A DNA stretch of 64,000 bases from assembly GCA_003255065.1 (NCBI GenBank), contig QAOA01005000.1, positions 733,754-797,753 of the forward strand, given 5' to 3'. The notes under the pieces were generated by a model. It was not told the DNA's origin and ran no database searches. It saw nothing but the letters and a program-made list of their open reading frames with translations. Shown here in pieces: positions 13,189 to 27,029 of this stretch. The position numbers were made by a program, and so were the translations under genes. This DNA comes from Cercis canadensis. Its lineage: Eukaryota; Streptophyta; Magnoliopsida; Fabales; Fabaceae. Numbering within the stretch: the first letter of the stretch is position 1; the number at the start of each line of letters is the position of its first letter.

Positions 13189-15378
13189 GAGCTGTGAATC
13201 GTAATCTTGCCCTTCGGTGGTGGTCTTTACTAGTTGTGGATGAATAATTCGTGTGTTAAGTTGCTGCTGCTCCGTCCATAGATCTAATGCAATAGTTGAT
13301 GTTACAATCTCATACCTAAAATGCTTTTTTAGCGCTTTTTTTGTTTCTTTTCTCTTCGCTTCTTACAATTTAATTTTTGGTTATGTAATGTTACGGTGTT
13401 GGCTCAATGAAATCTATCAGAATTTTGCCCCAATTTATTGATTGAAATGGTGAGAAACATGTCAAACTTGACTGCAATTATCTCAGCATAATATATTTTT
13501 CTTTGATTCTCTTGCTCGCAAATTGGGTGGGAACTTTCATCGCTTTGGCGGGCCAGCTTTATGGTCATTGACTCATTGGCCAAGCACCAGGAGAATTTGC
13601 CCAAAATGATCATCAACTTAGAAATTTGGATTTTAACAAAAGGTTGCATCAAGTTCCGGAAGTGGAAACTGCTATTCACGAAAGCCATATGATTCATATT
13701 ACGTGCAGCTTCATCATAGACGCGTATTTGGACTTTTACCAGTTTTAATTGAAGTCTATATGATCCATCGCAAAAATTCACAATGTGCGAGAGCTCCATA
13801 ATAGATTAAAACGTCCCAATTGGGTAATTACAATCTCAAGATAATTGCAGGTAAATCTCCAATATGAATTACACGAGATACTAAGGAAATTCCATTCCAA
13901 TTGTTGCATTCATTCTGTGAATTAAGACATGGAAGATATGCTTTCATTTTGAAAGAATCTCTTCCATTTTTGACTAAAATTTTTCAGATATTTACAATCT
14001 ATCCTTATCCTTAACCCCCCTCCTCTCAATATCTACCTAACAGATATTTGGTAGCATGCTCTAATTCTGTTATGTATACACGATGGAAAGTTATATGCCC
14101 TTCTAGAAATAGAAACTATTCTCAGACAAGAGCTGGAGATTCTTCGCTTCGGTTGGTCTAACGAGAACTTTCTTTATGGATGTGCTATCAATGGGCCTAG
14201 GCTCACAGTTCCACTCTTTTTAACATTACAGGCCCAGCATTATAAATATAATTACTCAACCAGTACTATTTTTACATTAGCAAAAAAAAAGAAAACTAGT
14301 ATTACTTTTCAGCCAGTATGCATTACCCAATACTTTCTGGTCTCTTGAATGAATTTTCCTGATGGAAGAAGAAATGTTGCATATACTTGATAGATTAGTG
14401 TTCCATACCATTGATTTTGATTTGTCATATAGCATTTATTCATTGATAATATATGATTTATGTAAAGCAGGCACGTATATAGAATATATACTTATCTATC
14501 AGAATTGATTTATTGTTTATGTGATGGGAGACATCCTATATTCCTATCCCTTTCTTGGGAACCCCATTCATAAGTTGAGTCTAAAATATGTCAAATATTG
14601 CCTGCCCAACATACAGCCTTTAAAATACCGCTTAAGCCTTAATGAGTGGCAGAGCTACACGGGTTAGGTCAATCCAAAACCAAAATCCCATCACGTCATC
14701 AACATGAAAATATTGCATTAAAAAAAAAATTATTGTTTTTTTTGGAGGGTACAGTGGGAGGAGGGGAAAACACTAAACACGCACTTCGGAGTGAGTGGCA
14801 CCGGCACCCGTGCATTTGGGCTGAGTCATTACAGATTAACATCAGTAAATCACCTGTAATGANAAGCCTTAATGAGTGGTAGAGCTACACGGGTTAGGTC
14901 AATCCAAAACCAAAATCCCATCACGTCATCAACATGAAAATATTGCATTAAAAAAAAATTATTGTTTTTTTTGGAGGGTACAGTGGGAGGAGGGGAAAAC
15001 ACTAAACACGCACTTCGGAGTGAGTGGCACCGGCACCCGTGCATTTGGGCTGAGTCATTACAGATTAACATCAGTAAATCACCTGTAATGACATTATCAT
15101 TTAAGTATTCTCATCATTCAATAAAAGTAAAAAACTGAGGGTTCCCATACAGATATAACATTGTCCTATTAATGATTCTATCAAATTGAGACTGAAAGAA
15201 AATTTTGCAGTATCCACATAGAACAGAAGTACATTGATGGATAAAGAATATGTAAGTAACATTGCACAATATAGCCAATACAGAGCACCAGTCCTACAGG
15301 AAATCTCGGTCATACAGTCTATGATCGCATCCTAATACATTGCCTATAAAATTTTATTAAGTTACATGTTAATGAACC
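13189..15378. other. spacer between SAM synthetase and SPL (convergent)
   Basis: The first 200-250 bp are the SAM synthetase 3' UTR and the last few hundred the SPL 3' UTR. Between them the sequence is non-coding apart from a 229 bp duplication around an N. A 131-codon minus-strand frame at 13404-13799 has no similarity I recognise and biased composition; I do not call it. Confidence 0.5.
14634..15091. repeat. 229 bp direct duplication flanking a single N
   Basis: The copy at 14634-14862 is repeated at 14864-15091, with one C/T difference and one base fewer in a poly-A run. N at 14863 separates them. The near-perfect identity up to the N on both sides points to overlapping contig ends that were not merged. 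Confidence 0.8.
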
Positions 15379-18300
15379 TCAGCTTGTACCGAAATCCAAT
15401 GACTCCCACCTGAAGGGTCCAAACACATAGAGAACTTCAGGTGAGCTTTTAAATAGAAGGGCTACACAGACACAGACAGCTGCTATGGCCACCATTGAGA
15501 GCATTGCAGGTTTGTACACCAAAGACCTGCCCATTGTGGTTCTACAAGACAATTTATGATCACAAAGTCTGCAGTGCCCTTGGGCATTTCTTACTGAAGC
15601 CTTTCCAATCTCAAAGCTAGTGGACAACTCGTTTTGCTTCTGCTTTGTACTGCTATCTGGTTGTTCGCTGGGAATCTCAACCACCACATGAGCTGCTGCT
15701 ACTTGTCTCTTGTTAATTTTCTTCTGAACCAGGTGAATGTAAGTATAATGGCCCCGTAATCGTGCATAATCTTCAGGTGTGGAGCCTGTGGTATCACGAG
15801 CACTCTTCCATGCTTCAATTCCCACCTGATTCAGAAACCCCATGTTATCATCTCCAATAGATAATATAACACAAACCAGAACACATATTTTCCAACAAGA
15901 CATGTAAAGAAGGGATGATTTTCATGCTGAAATTAATGTATGTGTGTGCACGCGAACGAGTCTGCAACGATCACTACAATCTTTTTCTTAACTTTTTTCC
16001 CCATTCCCAAAAGAGGGGAGGGGCAGGGAACTGGGTTCATCAGAGAGGTCATTTACCATTACTATATCAAGCAAATGAGATAAGACAAGAAATTAAAAGT
16101 GACAAGGTGTACTTTAGCTGATCAAGCAGCAAAATAGATTGATTGCCTCTGACTCACATAGATTGATTGCACCAAAGTCTATATTTGCAAATGATTTGAT
16201 TAAAGGATTAGACAAGGATGACAAGAATTCAAAAAATGGTCACTGTCATGATGTAGGATTTGTAATATGATAGACATGCACAAGTAGTAAATGCAGCAAT
16301 AATGTTTCATACACCTTAGAAGAAAATATGGCAACTATTAAAGAACTCTATTCTCACAATGATGTAACTTAAAGATAGCAGAAATGTTACCATGCACGGA
16401 TCATCAGTTAAAGCATCCAGTACTTCCTCAGAACCATCTTTTCCAGCTGCTATGTGGAGTGGTGTCAAACCTGCAGGACCAACAACATCAGGTCTAAACA
16501 AGAAGCTCCGATTCTCTCCATCAACCAGTGCCTTGTTGTCAGGTCCTAGTTTGTCAGAAATATTCTCAGGGGCATATCTCAAAAGCAGTTCAACCAACTG
16601 CCTGCTATTTCTCCTTACAGCTCTATGAAGAAGGCCCATCTCTGAAAGTGCAAGATACAGGGAAGGTTGATCTCCAGTATCCACAGTTCCATCCAGTAGT
16701 AGGTTCAATAATTTCCTCACTACTGCACACCAATCATGGTCCACAGAGAACTCCATGAGCCACTTGAACCGTTTCAATGGAAAGAGATCTGCATTAGAAT
16801 TTAAGTGAACCAGCCTAGATTTCAATTGGCTTCTGTGGAGAAGCCACCCCATTTCATGAATGAAATCCATGGCTTGACTTTTAGTTTTGATTTTTCCAGC
16901 TCCTCCAACATCTAAATCAGTTTCACTTGATTCTAGTAGAGTCTCAAGCACACAGATTTCTGAGCAAACATCCTCCTCCGCAACTATAAAAGGAAAAAAA
17001 CTGCTGCTCAAACCCTGGTCCTCAATCTGGCAAATTTAAGAAAAGTAGAAAATATAAGAAGGGCACATAGCATTACTACAGGATTTCCTATCTTCAGTTA
17101 AGAACATGGCAAAATTGTAAGCAGATGCATATAAATGTCAATGACAATCATATGAAACAACTTATGAATTAGGACACCATCAACAGTTACTAGTGTGCAT
17201 GAGCGTGTCACATTTAAACCCATACAAAATTGAACAGCATAAAATAAGTGACAACAGATCTTCCTCAGTCTTACACTTAACGTAAAGAACATAATGTAAG
17301 TGGATAAAGCATTAGAGGACAGAGTATATTCACACTTCCTTCATCATCTTACAGTTTATAAAACATCTTTCATGACAACCAATTTACTGCCCGTACTGCT
17401 TCAGCAGAGAGAAAGTATACGCAGCAACAAATTCCATCAATTTCAATCCTCTTGTCTAAAGTAGGAGATCTGTCAATGATTAAAATCCAATCTAATAGGA
17501 TCTAAGGGAACTAAAATTCAGTCATATTCAAAATTCAAGTTTTATCTAGGCTAATATATCATGGAAAGATCTCTTATGGCCTCCCACATTTTCCATTCTT
17601 ATTAAAACTTACTAATACGTCCCTCAATTAGAAGGAAAAGGTATAGCAGGCCAATAAAAGAAAACTAGAGTAGGAGATGAATTTGCTTGTCCCGAGGATT
17701 GAAGAATAAACTGCTCACGTTCCCTATTTAAAAACACACACACACACACTGGAATGAAGAAAAAGCACCTCAATAAATCCTCTTCCATTTGGCACAGGGA
17801 CAGCACATGAAAACTGGACACATTGAAGCTCATCAACCTCTTTGTAGCAATCAAGGCCATCCATTGACTCATAAGCATCTTTTTTTTTGGCTGTGGATTC
17901 ATGCGCATCTTCACAGACCAGATATTTCCCTTCTAGAGCGCACAACAACCTGAGAGGAGGTTTAAGGGTAATATAACATGCTAGTCCAACACAAGATTCA
18001 TATATTTAAACCAAATGATGGAACCTAAAGAACCATTCCAAAAGACTCTCAAATTTTGTAATTAACTTGGAAAAAATGCAAAGCATTTATATTTTGCAGA
18101 GAAAGAGGTGGATACCTGGCGGCAGGGTGAATCAGGTTAATGCCCTTAACTGAAAATTGAGTTCTCTTAGATGCTGGTACGGCAATCGGACTAACACTCA
18201 AAATCTTACTATAATTGTAACTTCTGAAAGGTAAGGATGTATCTATGACAACCTGACCTGCAGCAGGAAAACTGCAGTAAGATGGCAAGTCATAAAAAGA

Positions 18301-21300
18301 CATGCTACTACTCTTCACACTTTTTAATGATGCATTTCTCAAAATGATTTTCTTGTTCATAGTCAATGACTAAGATGACCGTAACTCATACATAATGAAT
18401 CCTGAAGTATTAAAAGTATTTTAACTGAAAAGGAAAAGAAAAGAAAGAAGCGCAGGGGGGGGCAGACGTGAGTGATGTTGATATGTGACATATATAAGTT
18501 CAATAAAAAGGACCTGACTTATGACTTTTAAAAACTTAATGTACTTGATTGAACACAATACCGACTAACAACAAAAACAAGAATAACAGAAATATGAAGA
18601 GACCGTTGAAAATGAAGGCTATCTGATGCTGCAGCCTTATGTAAACCCATCCATTTCTCCAGAAAGCATCGTCTGAGACCTCCAGAAGCCTATTCAAACT
18701 GGAAGTCAGATCATAGCAAATCTGTAAAAAACAAACCAAGTCTTGTAAGGTCAAGAGAGTCTCTGATAATAGAATTAACCACCCACACAACATTCTAGTA
18801 GTTTTAGAAGGAAAAAGCTTACTTCCTCCCAAGCAGCCTCGGCTTGACGCAGATAAATGGTCAAAACAATACAACCCGGTCGTATGTAGCTCTCAATGTC
18901 AGTAGGACTGTGGGATAACCAGTCAAGAATCTGGAATTCCAAATCATTACCATCATTAAATTTCAAAGGAAGAATGGAAAGCAGTTAAAGTCCTTTGCTT
19001 TGGAAGCTTAAAGTACCTGTGCTCTAAGTACGAGAGGAAAAGCATTTGGTTCTTTACCAAAGAGTTTAAAAACAATTCGATCTGTGCGGCTCTGGAATAG
19101 CGGAAACAGATACATTAACTGTTAGATGACAACTTCACAACATTGCATATTTGACACATAAAAAGGCATGGTTTAACCTATGCTAGAAAAGGTAACAACT
19201 TTTACTGATCCCTCCAAGGATCAGGGAATAAGAGATATGAATCAAACACATAAGAATTGGATGAAGCAAGTACCAGAATACAATTTTGTATATCACACAA
19301 AGGTATTGAGTAGGAGATTGCAAGACAACTAAAAATTTCTCCATGATAATCAAGCAGCATCATGTTGGACACCTGAGGAGGGTCCAACAAGGTCTTTCAC
19401 AAGAAAGCTACTCAGGGTTCAGAGTGGCGTGACATTCTCAAGTGAATGCTTTCATATTAGACACAAAATCCATATCCAGGCATACCATACAAACCAGGAT
19501 TTGTGCAGAGATATAGACAAGGAAAGAGTAATTATGAAGTAGCATTAACACTTTGAAGGGTTGTAAAGTAAAAACTATGATGATCAAAATACTCATTTCT
19601 AATAATTTTCCCTTGAGGAATTCTTTTCCTTTTTTATCCACCTGCAAACAAATATTCTTCTGAAATCATAAGAAACAGCTAACCAAGGGTAATTGGGCCT
19701 TCTTCTTTCTTGCTAAGCATGACTAGATGAAGCAATTCAGCACTTCGTGGCATTCCATGGGACATTAAGATGGCACAAAGAAGTTTAATAACCAAAACAA
19801 AAAAATACTCCATAATACACACCAGTGCTTATGCGCAATTCTGCAGAACATCCTCAACTTATGAAGAAAGTCACATAATCTTAATCATGGGATAAGTAGC
19901 ATGTGAAGGTAAGGACTGTGTACATAAGCACAAGGAGAACAGCCAATCCACACAGATGCTGAAACATAAACATACCTGAGCTTCTCCACTAGAACTAGAA
20001 GGGGATTGAGCAGATGCAGAATCTGAATTTCCACTTGTTTGAGGTGGACTTGACTGGAGAGAATCTTGTTGCGCCCAAGGGTAATCAAGAGAGCCAGTCG
20101 CAAGATTTGCAGAGATGGGTAATCTTTCCATATCTTCCATGCCATCATCTGAGTCAATATATATGTCATTCAAATCAAAATTATTGATCTTGATCTGTCC
20201 AGCAGTACTGTCTCTAGCCTCAGAGTAAGCTGGAGGACTATTTGAAATGCTAGGTTTTGTAGAAGACGTGGTTTGTTGATCAGAAGCCCTGGCATCATGT
20301 GCATGCATCACTTGATGTTGCATTTCAGTCATAGATACTGCCTGATGTTGTCTTATAAGGCCTGGAGAACCATTTGATAATAAAGTAGAAACCATCTCTG
20401 ACTTTCCAGATGATGTCCCTTCTTTCAACAAATTCCCAGGTTCCTGCAAAAGGTTAGACAAGTTTTTGCCCCCTTGTTCACCATTTTGACTAGCAAGGCT
20501 CCTTAGAAGATGAGATAGCAGATCCTGATCTGTTGTCTGATCTGACCTATTAGCTATAGTACAAAAAAGACATCATTATCCATCCCCAACAAGCTCATCC
20601 ACAGCAGAAATACCAAATAGAAAAAACAGATACAAGAAGATTCTCAGTAAGCAAATATATTTTTAATTACTGAAGGCCCAAAGTTATTCTCAACATATGC
20701 TTCAATTAATAAGTGCCTCCAAGCTCACATATATTAGTCTCATGATCTCATAACATTATACAAGATTGACAGATTTACATGTGAAATATTTCCATATCCC
20801 CTAATCTGACATTTGATTGCATGCCAAAACATACACATTCTCTAATAGACGAGAATAAAACAAGTCATTGGAGAGCCTTGTATCTTTTAGAATTTCAACA
20901 TAACAGCCAATAAATACTGTAATCTGCACATCCTTATGCAGTGGCCAATCACTGATCATTCAGGACAGCTTCAGTTATGATAATGTCAATTTTGGCAAAA
21001 TGTTCAGACCAAAACAGACGTGTCAAGTTCATTTCATTTTATTCATTCTTCAGCTTTCTTCATATAGGATTAGGGACAGGCATTACACTTTTATATAGTA
21101 TTGAGATTATCAAACAGCCACAATTTTTTTGCCAAAGCAACTTATTATCACAGGAATTTATCATTGCACTCTGAAGTCTGAGCAATGGTCTTAGACTCTT
21201 AGTTAATCAGTAATGAAAATTATCAGGCTATTAACAAGGACTAAAGTCTAAGGAAGATGAAAGAAATCAGCTACCAACCGAGCAAAGCCCAAAATATCAC

Positions 21301-22738
21301 CAAGTAAAGGCAAAGAGATCAGAGAACCATGGAGAGAAGACTTTGTCATATTCCCTAGTCCAAACTACCTTTGCTAAAACGAAGTGCAGCTTTCATAAAC
21401 CTTATTTGCAGATGACCAAACTACCTTACTGCAGCTATCATAGTAGGTATGGTCTATAATAATGAATAGTTTAACTATAAAACTATCATATCATCTTTCA
21501 TCATTTCAAACAAGATAACCAGGCAGCAAGAAATGCCATATATTAGAATCAAGCAAAATTTGACATGAAATTATCTCCTCTATTTATAAAATTTAAGATC
21601 AAAGAATTACTTACAATGCATATTTGAAAGTATCTTCAATAAACTAATCAACAGATAGCTACTAGTCTGATCATCGTTTAGTGAACTTCCATTAGGAACA
21701 ACATCATGATTTGTTTTCCTTCTTCGTTTATTATGGCCTGCCAAACGTCTTCGACAGCTTCTCTTTCCTTCATCAAACTCTTGAAGAATGTGAAACCTGC
21801 GGACGGTGTAGAAGAATGTCATGAAATAGAGCGATTTATGCTTTAAACGCTTGCATAAAGGAATTAATTAAACTTCAACTAACACAAAATAAACCGTAAA
21901 GGGATTAAAGGATTCATAACATTACAGTAGCCTACAAAAGTTTGAGTTAGTGCCCGCCTGGCCAAAACATCCATCATGATATTCTGCAGTATTCGGATAT
22001 AATTGTTGAGCTATGTGTTAATTATACTATGGTCTTGTAATTAATTTTATTTATTTCCTATTTTATTTTTATTAAATAAAATAAATTTCAAGTTGATTAA
22101 CCACTACTAAAATTTAAATTAGCCAAGATTAAAACTTACCGACTACATTGTTGACAGAACCGCTGCATTACATTCCCGACGAGAGCCCTACTAGCCTTGG
22201 AGTGCATCTCACAAACTTTATGGCGTCTGTGATAATCTTTAGCGTTGCTCAGATCTGCACCGCAGTCCTCCACCTGACACACCGCTCGATTTGAACTACC
22301 TCCAGTTAATCTGGTTTTCTTCCCATTTGTTCCTTCCCAACTTGCTATCTCCCTATCAGCAATTGGAGAACCATTACCACCAAGCTTTAAGCTGAGGCTA
22401 CCTGCTTCCTCATTCAAACAGTCATCTTCAACCACAATTACTCTCCTTTTCTTCTCCCCTTCCTTCTTACCCTTTTCAATCTCAAGATTTACCTCATCAG
22501 AGCAAGACGATGAACTGTTAGAGGAACCCCCGGCCGTGGGGATCCCAGAACCAAGAGGGAAAAATTGTTGACCTACACTATCTGTAGGCACGGGATTCAG
22601 AGGGCTAGCTATGAAAAGATCACCATCCCACTTCCACTCATTTAAATCCCATTCCACGGACCTCTTTCCCACAGCACGCAAATCTGAGGAACCCATACCA
22701 TAATAGTGAAAAGCTTCTGTGCCAAATCTGGCCTCCAT
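15379..22738 (-). CDS. Squamosa-promoter-binding-like factor, large SPL1/SPL12 type
   Basis: Plant transcription factor of about 1,021 aa that binds GTAC-core DNA through its SBP zinc domain. Ten exons fit on the minus strand: 22738-22140, 21796-21615, 20553-19976, 19091-19017, 18930-18823, 18721-18604, 18257-18116, 17949-17769, 17026-16391 and 15825-15379. The SBP domain (about 152-229) shows [27 protein letters not shown] and RFCQQCSR, then the nuclear signal [17 protein letters not shown]. It is split by the first intron at the usual place. Ankyrin-like repeats ([18 protein letters not shown]) lie at about 790-870. A hydrophobic helix ([15 protein letters not shown]) near the C-terminus suggests a membrane anchor. 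I chose MEARFG as start because it matches the family; an in-frame ATG 20 codons upstream (22798) is possible. I found no miR156 target site, as expected for large SPLs. Confidence 0.93.
17733..17749. repeat. (AC)n microsatellite in an SPL intron
   Basis: About eight AC dinucleotides lie just downstream (minus sense) of the eighth SPL coding exon. Confidence 0.75.
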
Positions 22739-23300
22739 ACTCACAGCCCAAAAGTTCCAATCTTTCAATAAATCCAAAAATTGTAACCCAATATGCAAAA
22801 TTAAGGTGCAGTATCAAATCAGCAGCACATAATTCGACTTAATCAGCCTCAGTTCTTCCCCAAAAGTCCAGAAACACCACACCCGCACTACCATGATTCC
22901 AATTAAGCGCAACCCACATAGCCAATAAGGACCAACTAACTAGCAACCCCTACAAAGTCAACTAAAACCAAGCTGAGCTGAAGTACAAGGAGCTCTTGCC
23001 ATCTAATAAAACCATCAAAGAAAAAAGAGAAAAAAAAATTAAAATTCAACAACAATCAGATGAAGTCAAGCCAAACATGGTACTCACCCAGGTGTAAGTC
23101 TGAAATTCGGTGTTGGGAGGAAAAGCAGATCGGCGGCAGGTAGACAGCGGCAAGTGAATGTCGGAAAGTGCGCGAAGTACGAGGGGTAAATTGGCGATAG
23201 GTTCGAAGGAGGACGGAACAGAAAAGGTAGTGATGATGATGACGATGATGATGGTGATGTGAATATGAATGTGAATGGGGTTTCTTTGGTGAGAAGGTCT
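22739..23300 (-). other. SPL 5' leader with an intron and a GAT-rich tract
   Basis: On the minus strand a leader exon appears to end at 23088 before GTGAGTA. An intron then runs toward the coding exon, with its acceptor probably shortly upstream of 22738. The leader exon contains a GATGAT/GAATGT-type simple repeat at 23228-23277. The donor is seen; the upstream boundary of the leader is not fixed. Confidence 0.5.
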
Positions 23301-24904
23301 GATATGGTTATGAAATTCTATGGCAACACTACCAAACAATAAAAAGGGCAAAAAAAAAAAAGGGTTAATCTCTAACAATAAGAAAAGGAGGTGGTGGTGG
23401 GAACAGCATGCCCACCCCAAAGTGGTGGGCCACTTGCACACACTGCGTGTCTCTCGCCTTTACGTTGGAGGGAAGAAACCAAAAAAAAAAAAAGATGCCT
23501 CACCTCGCTTTCCTCAGTACTGCTTAAGCTAACAGAACAGAACACAAGTCTCTCCAGACTACTGGACTCGCCTGTCATCCCCGCGTTTCGTTTAGTAAAC
23601 GTCACATTCTTGGGCGTGTCCATAACAGTTTTTTGGGACTGAGCACATGCTGAGTAATCCACGTGTATCCACAACCACAAGAGTCAAAATCTAGGATACT
23701 CCCACTCCAAATTACCAACACTGGATTTACTTCAGTTCTCTCATTATTAAACTTGGATTTTCATTCTTATTACCATACACGTGAATATACCAGTAGATTG
23801 CTCTTCCACATTAGGAATCAGTATCTTTCATTAAATTATTATTAAAAATAAGCTAATTTTAAATGATCATGCTCTAATATTACATACTTTTTTAGTATGC
23901 AAAAAAAAAAATATTATAAATTAAAATAAAATTTTGAAATTATTTTTCTTAGACAAAATAAGCAATGTTACTCAAATAATTAAGTAAGTAACTTTCACGT
24001 ACGATGGAATGTATTTGGTATTATTTTCATTTTCCTCCCATGTTAATATTTCACTTCATCTTCATCTAGAATGAAAAAGCACCTTCCTTTTTCCGTAGAA
24101 AGTTATCTTTTAGTCAAAAAGATGGAAATTTTCCCACCTCTTAGCTAATCTGATCCATTCTTTTTTAACCAAACCTTCAATTATTTTCTTTCTTAAAGAT
24201 GATATTCCATCTTTCTCGTAATAGTGTGACATTCTAGTTTTATTTGGATGGGGTATATTTCTAAAATTTACAATAATTTAAAATATAAGTAATTAAAATA
24301 TAGCATTTTAAATATTTGAATTTGTAAAATATTTTATTTGTATATATTTTATTATAAAAAAAGAATTTAGCTTAATAAAAAATATAAAAAAAAACATGTT
24401 GAGTCAACTCATTACATACTCACTGAGTCAACTCAGCATATATTTAATGTTAATAAATTTATTAACTCGCATTGACTCATTGAGTCAACTCGTTTTCTTT
24501 ACATAGCTGAATTAGAGCTGTCAAAACGGAGGGAGGGGCAGTCAGAGGGGACAAAAAGCGACTGAGCACTTAAAGCTTCTCCATGGCGATGAGGGAGGCT
24601 ATAAAGGTGGGGGCGGAGGATAGGGCAGAGGGAAACGCAGGCAGCGCTCGAAGGGTTTTGGAAAGGGAAGGCGAAGATTGGGGGAGAAGAACGAGAGTTA
24701 TCGGTGTTGGCAGCTGGCGGTGGGACTGGCTGATGGCAATGCTACTAAGTGGTAAGCTCACGGTGCTGAGAGCGTTATCGACACTTAGGGAAGAAGGTAT
24801 TGGGGGTTCGGGGGAGAATAATATAGTTAGAGTGAATTTCAAATTGTAAATTTGAAATAAAAATAATTAAAATATATATATTAAATTAATTTCATAAACA
24901 TTAA

Positions 24905-25630
24905 TGCTATTTTTATTAAAATATTATATATATATTAATTTTATAATTTAACATCATTTTATCTCTCTTAATATTTCTTAAACTAACAAATTGACCTGCG
25001 CAATTTCTCTCTCCCCCACCGATCTCCATCTCCAAGTAGCTCTGCGAGTTTCGATACACAACTTTGGCGGGAATGTAATCGTCGCCGCCGTCGCTGTGTG
25101 TGTTCGCCGATGAGAGATTGTTTACTGCTATGCTGCTAATTGAAGCTCTAGCTTGAGCAAGTCCTTCTTCCAGCATTTATTCTCTGCTTAGCTTTTTTAC
25201 AATCCTAGTTGCAGTTCGGTTTCTGGATTTGCTCCGGTGAAGGTGATCTCCATGTTCACGGAAACTTACAGCTCGAAGTTGATTTCGATCAACAGAGACC
25301 GTAGTTCGCAACTAATCCATTGGTACGGAATATTCCGGTGTCAAGGTAGTGAACCTCATCAGTTCAGTGAACTAAGCTGGAAGGTACAAAATGGAGATGA
25401 TTGATGCCAGGAACAACGAGAAAATTACAGAAATGAGGTATATATGAGGAGTCTCCATTTTCTCTCATAAGAAAATTGCAGAACGGATAAACGCCGAAGG
25501 TGGGTGCGGGAGAGAGAGAGATTGGGCGTCGGCGTCAAAATGTTATTCTAAGAAATATTATAATAGATGAGGTGACGTTGACTCGTAAAATTAATATACA
25601 TGATTTAATAAAAAAAATAATACCACCATC
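24905..25630. mobile_element. Pack-type TIR element carrying a host gene fragment
   Basis: The sequence at about 24905-25020 is matched, inverted, by 25501-25630. Shared blocks include ATTAATTTTA, TAATATTTCTTA, TAACA..TTGAC and TCTCTCTCCC, at roughly 70 percent identity over about 90 bp. Between the arms lies GC-richer DNA with coding-like sequence of an exostosin-family glycosyltransferase. Terminal inverted repeats enclosing a host gene piece are the hallmark of Pack-MULEs and similar elements. No target duplication could be fixed because the flanks are AT-only, so the superfamily is uncertain. Confidence 0.5.
24990..25250 (-). pseudogene. fragment of an exostosin-family glycosyltransferase
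   Basis: Minus-strand translation from about 25250 to 25020 gives KKLSRE, a stop, then MLEEGLAQARASI, a Ser-rich stretch, DDYIPAKVVYRN and SYLEME. This order (LE.GLA.ARA.I, then D(Y/F)(I/V)P...VYRN..., then YxEMEK) matches the region just before the GT47 exostosin domain in plant proteins such as the At5g25310 group. Compared with those, residues between VYRN and YLEME are missing, an in-frame stop precedes MLEEG, and the whole catalytic domain is absent. It sits inside inverted repeats, which fits a captured fragment. Similarity was judged by eye. Confidence 0.45.
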
Positions 25631-26462
25631 ATTTATATAGTTTTACTTAGATTTTGTTTAATTTTTAAAAATTATTTAAATAATATAATTAAAAATTAAC
25701 ATTTTAAATATATTTTAAAAATATATTACATTCTATAAATACTCAATTCAAATACACTTTTAATGTTTATTGTGTTTATCTAACATAATAAGAGAAGTAA
25801 ATTGTTATATTTATTCGAATGGTGATAAATTTTAATAATTTATAAGAAATTATAAATTTATTCTTTTTACGCCAACATATTTTATAAAAAAAATATACGA
25901 GTTTGAATTTAGTTCATAATTAATGTGAAGTTCTATAAAGTATAAACTATTCTTAAACGAAAAAGTGTCACATCAATACATCATCAAAGTAATTAAATTA
26001 TTCATTAACATCCCACAACAAAATTTTTGTTTGTGAACAAAGAACTTTGAATTTTTTATACGTGACATAATTTAATTAATATATACAACTTTTTTATATT
26101 ATCAATTGATCAAAATTATATAAAAATAAAAAATAAGAGAAATTACTTTCTAAGAAAGAAATTTCGAAAGCAATTAAGTCAAATGATGCAAGCATAATTA
26201 TCAATGAACTCTACTTCTACTTGCCCACACGTGCCTTATATTAATAAACCTGCATTCTGAACTGGGGTGTCATAATCATAGTGATGAATGATATTATGAT
26301 GAATTGGTTAATCAGGAAAAACGATATTTTCTGTATGGTGTGATAAACGTAACAAATAAAAATGTAAAATAGAAGAAAGAAAAAAGGAGTGAATTTGAAA
26401 TGGTATGTGAAATATTTGATTTTAAATTTATATACTAAATAAAAAGATTCACAATAATAAGA

Positions 26463-26843
26463 AGTTTGTTATCCTAGGTCATTTATATAGGTGGGGTAAA
26501 AACGAAAAAAAAAATTATTAAAAGTTTAGATAGAACCATCTTTTGATTTTGGTATAATTATAAAAATTTAAAAAAAATTAAATCACTCAATATATGTTAA
26601 AACCGTTAGTTCATTGTAAAATACATAAACATAGCAATATATGAAACATATCAAAAAATAGATAATATTTTTGTTTTGACCATGTTAAATTTAAATTCTA
26701 CTAATAATTACTAGGTAACTCAAATTTTCAAGATATTTATGATGGTACCAAATCAAAAATTAATTATTTTCCAAACTCTTAATAAAATACTTTTTCATTT
26801 TTACCCCATTCATGAATGAGGTAGGATAAACTCACCCTAAAAA
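26463..26843. mobile_element. foldback/MITE-like element, about 380 bp
   Basis: The left arm, from about 26463 (GTTTGTTATCCTAGGTCATT, then GTGGGGTAAAAACG), is matched in reverse complement by the right arm ending about 26843 (GTTTATCCTACCTCATTC, then ATGGGGTAAAAATG). The arms are 100 bp or more each and the centre is AT-rich. There is no coding capacity. Confidence 0.5.
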
Positions 26844-27029
26844 TCAATTGCATCTCCGTTTGTTAATTTTTCTATATCATGGAAGTGAAATGATTTTATA
26901 TCAATTTTCAACAATCAAAATTTCATCATCCCATTTTTATTCTTTCTTTCTTTAATTAATTTTTGTTAGGGCATGTATCATTATTTGTATATATTGGATA
27001 CGTTGACTATTTTGAATAGAATATATATA

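Noticed and set aside
13404-13799. 131-codon minus-strand open frame
   Set aside because: No recognisable domain, no intron signals or homology, and it overlaps the SAM synthetase 3' region; treated as chance.
14634-15091. Apparent 229 bp tandem repeat
   Set aside because: As a biological repeat: the N exactly at the junction and near-identity on both sides make an unmerged contig overlap much more likely.
15379-22738. miR156 target site in the SPL gene
   Set aside because: I looked for the usual GTGCTCTCTCTCTTCTGTCA-like site and saw none; large SPL1/12-type genes normally lack it.
24570-24849. 88-90 codon frames on both strands in a GC-rich island
   Set aside because: Ser/Pro/Ala or Arg/Gly/Glu-rich with no family likeness; frames open on both strands are expected from GC-rich sequence.
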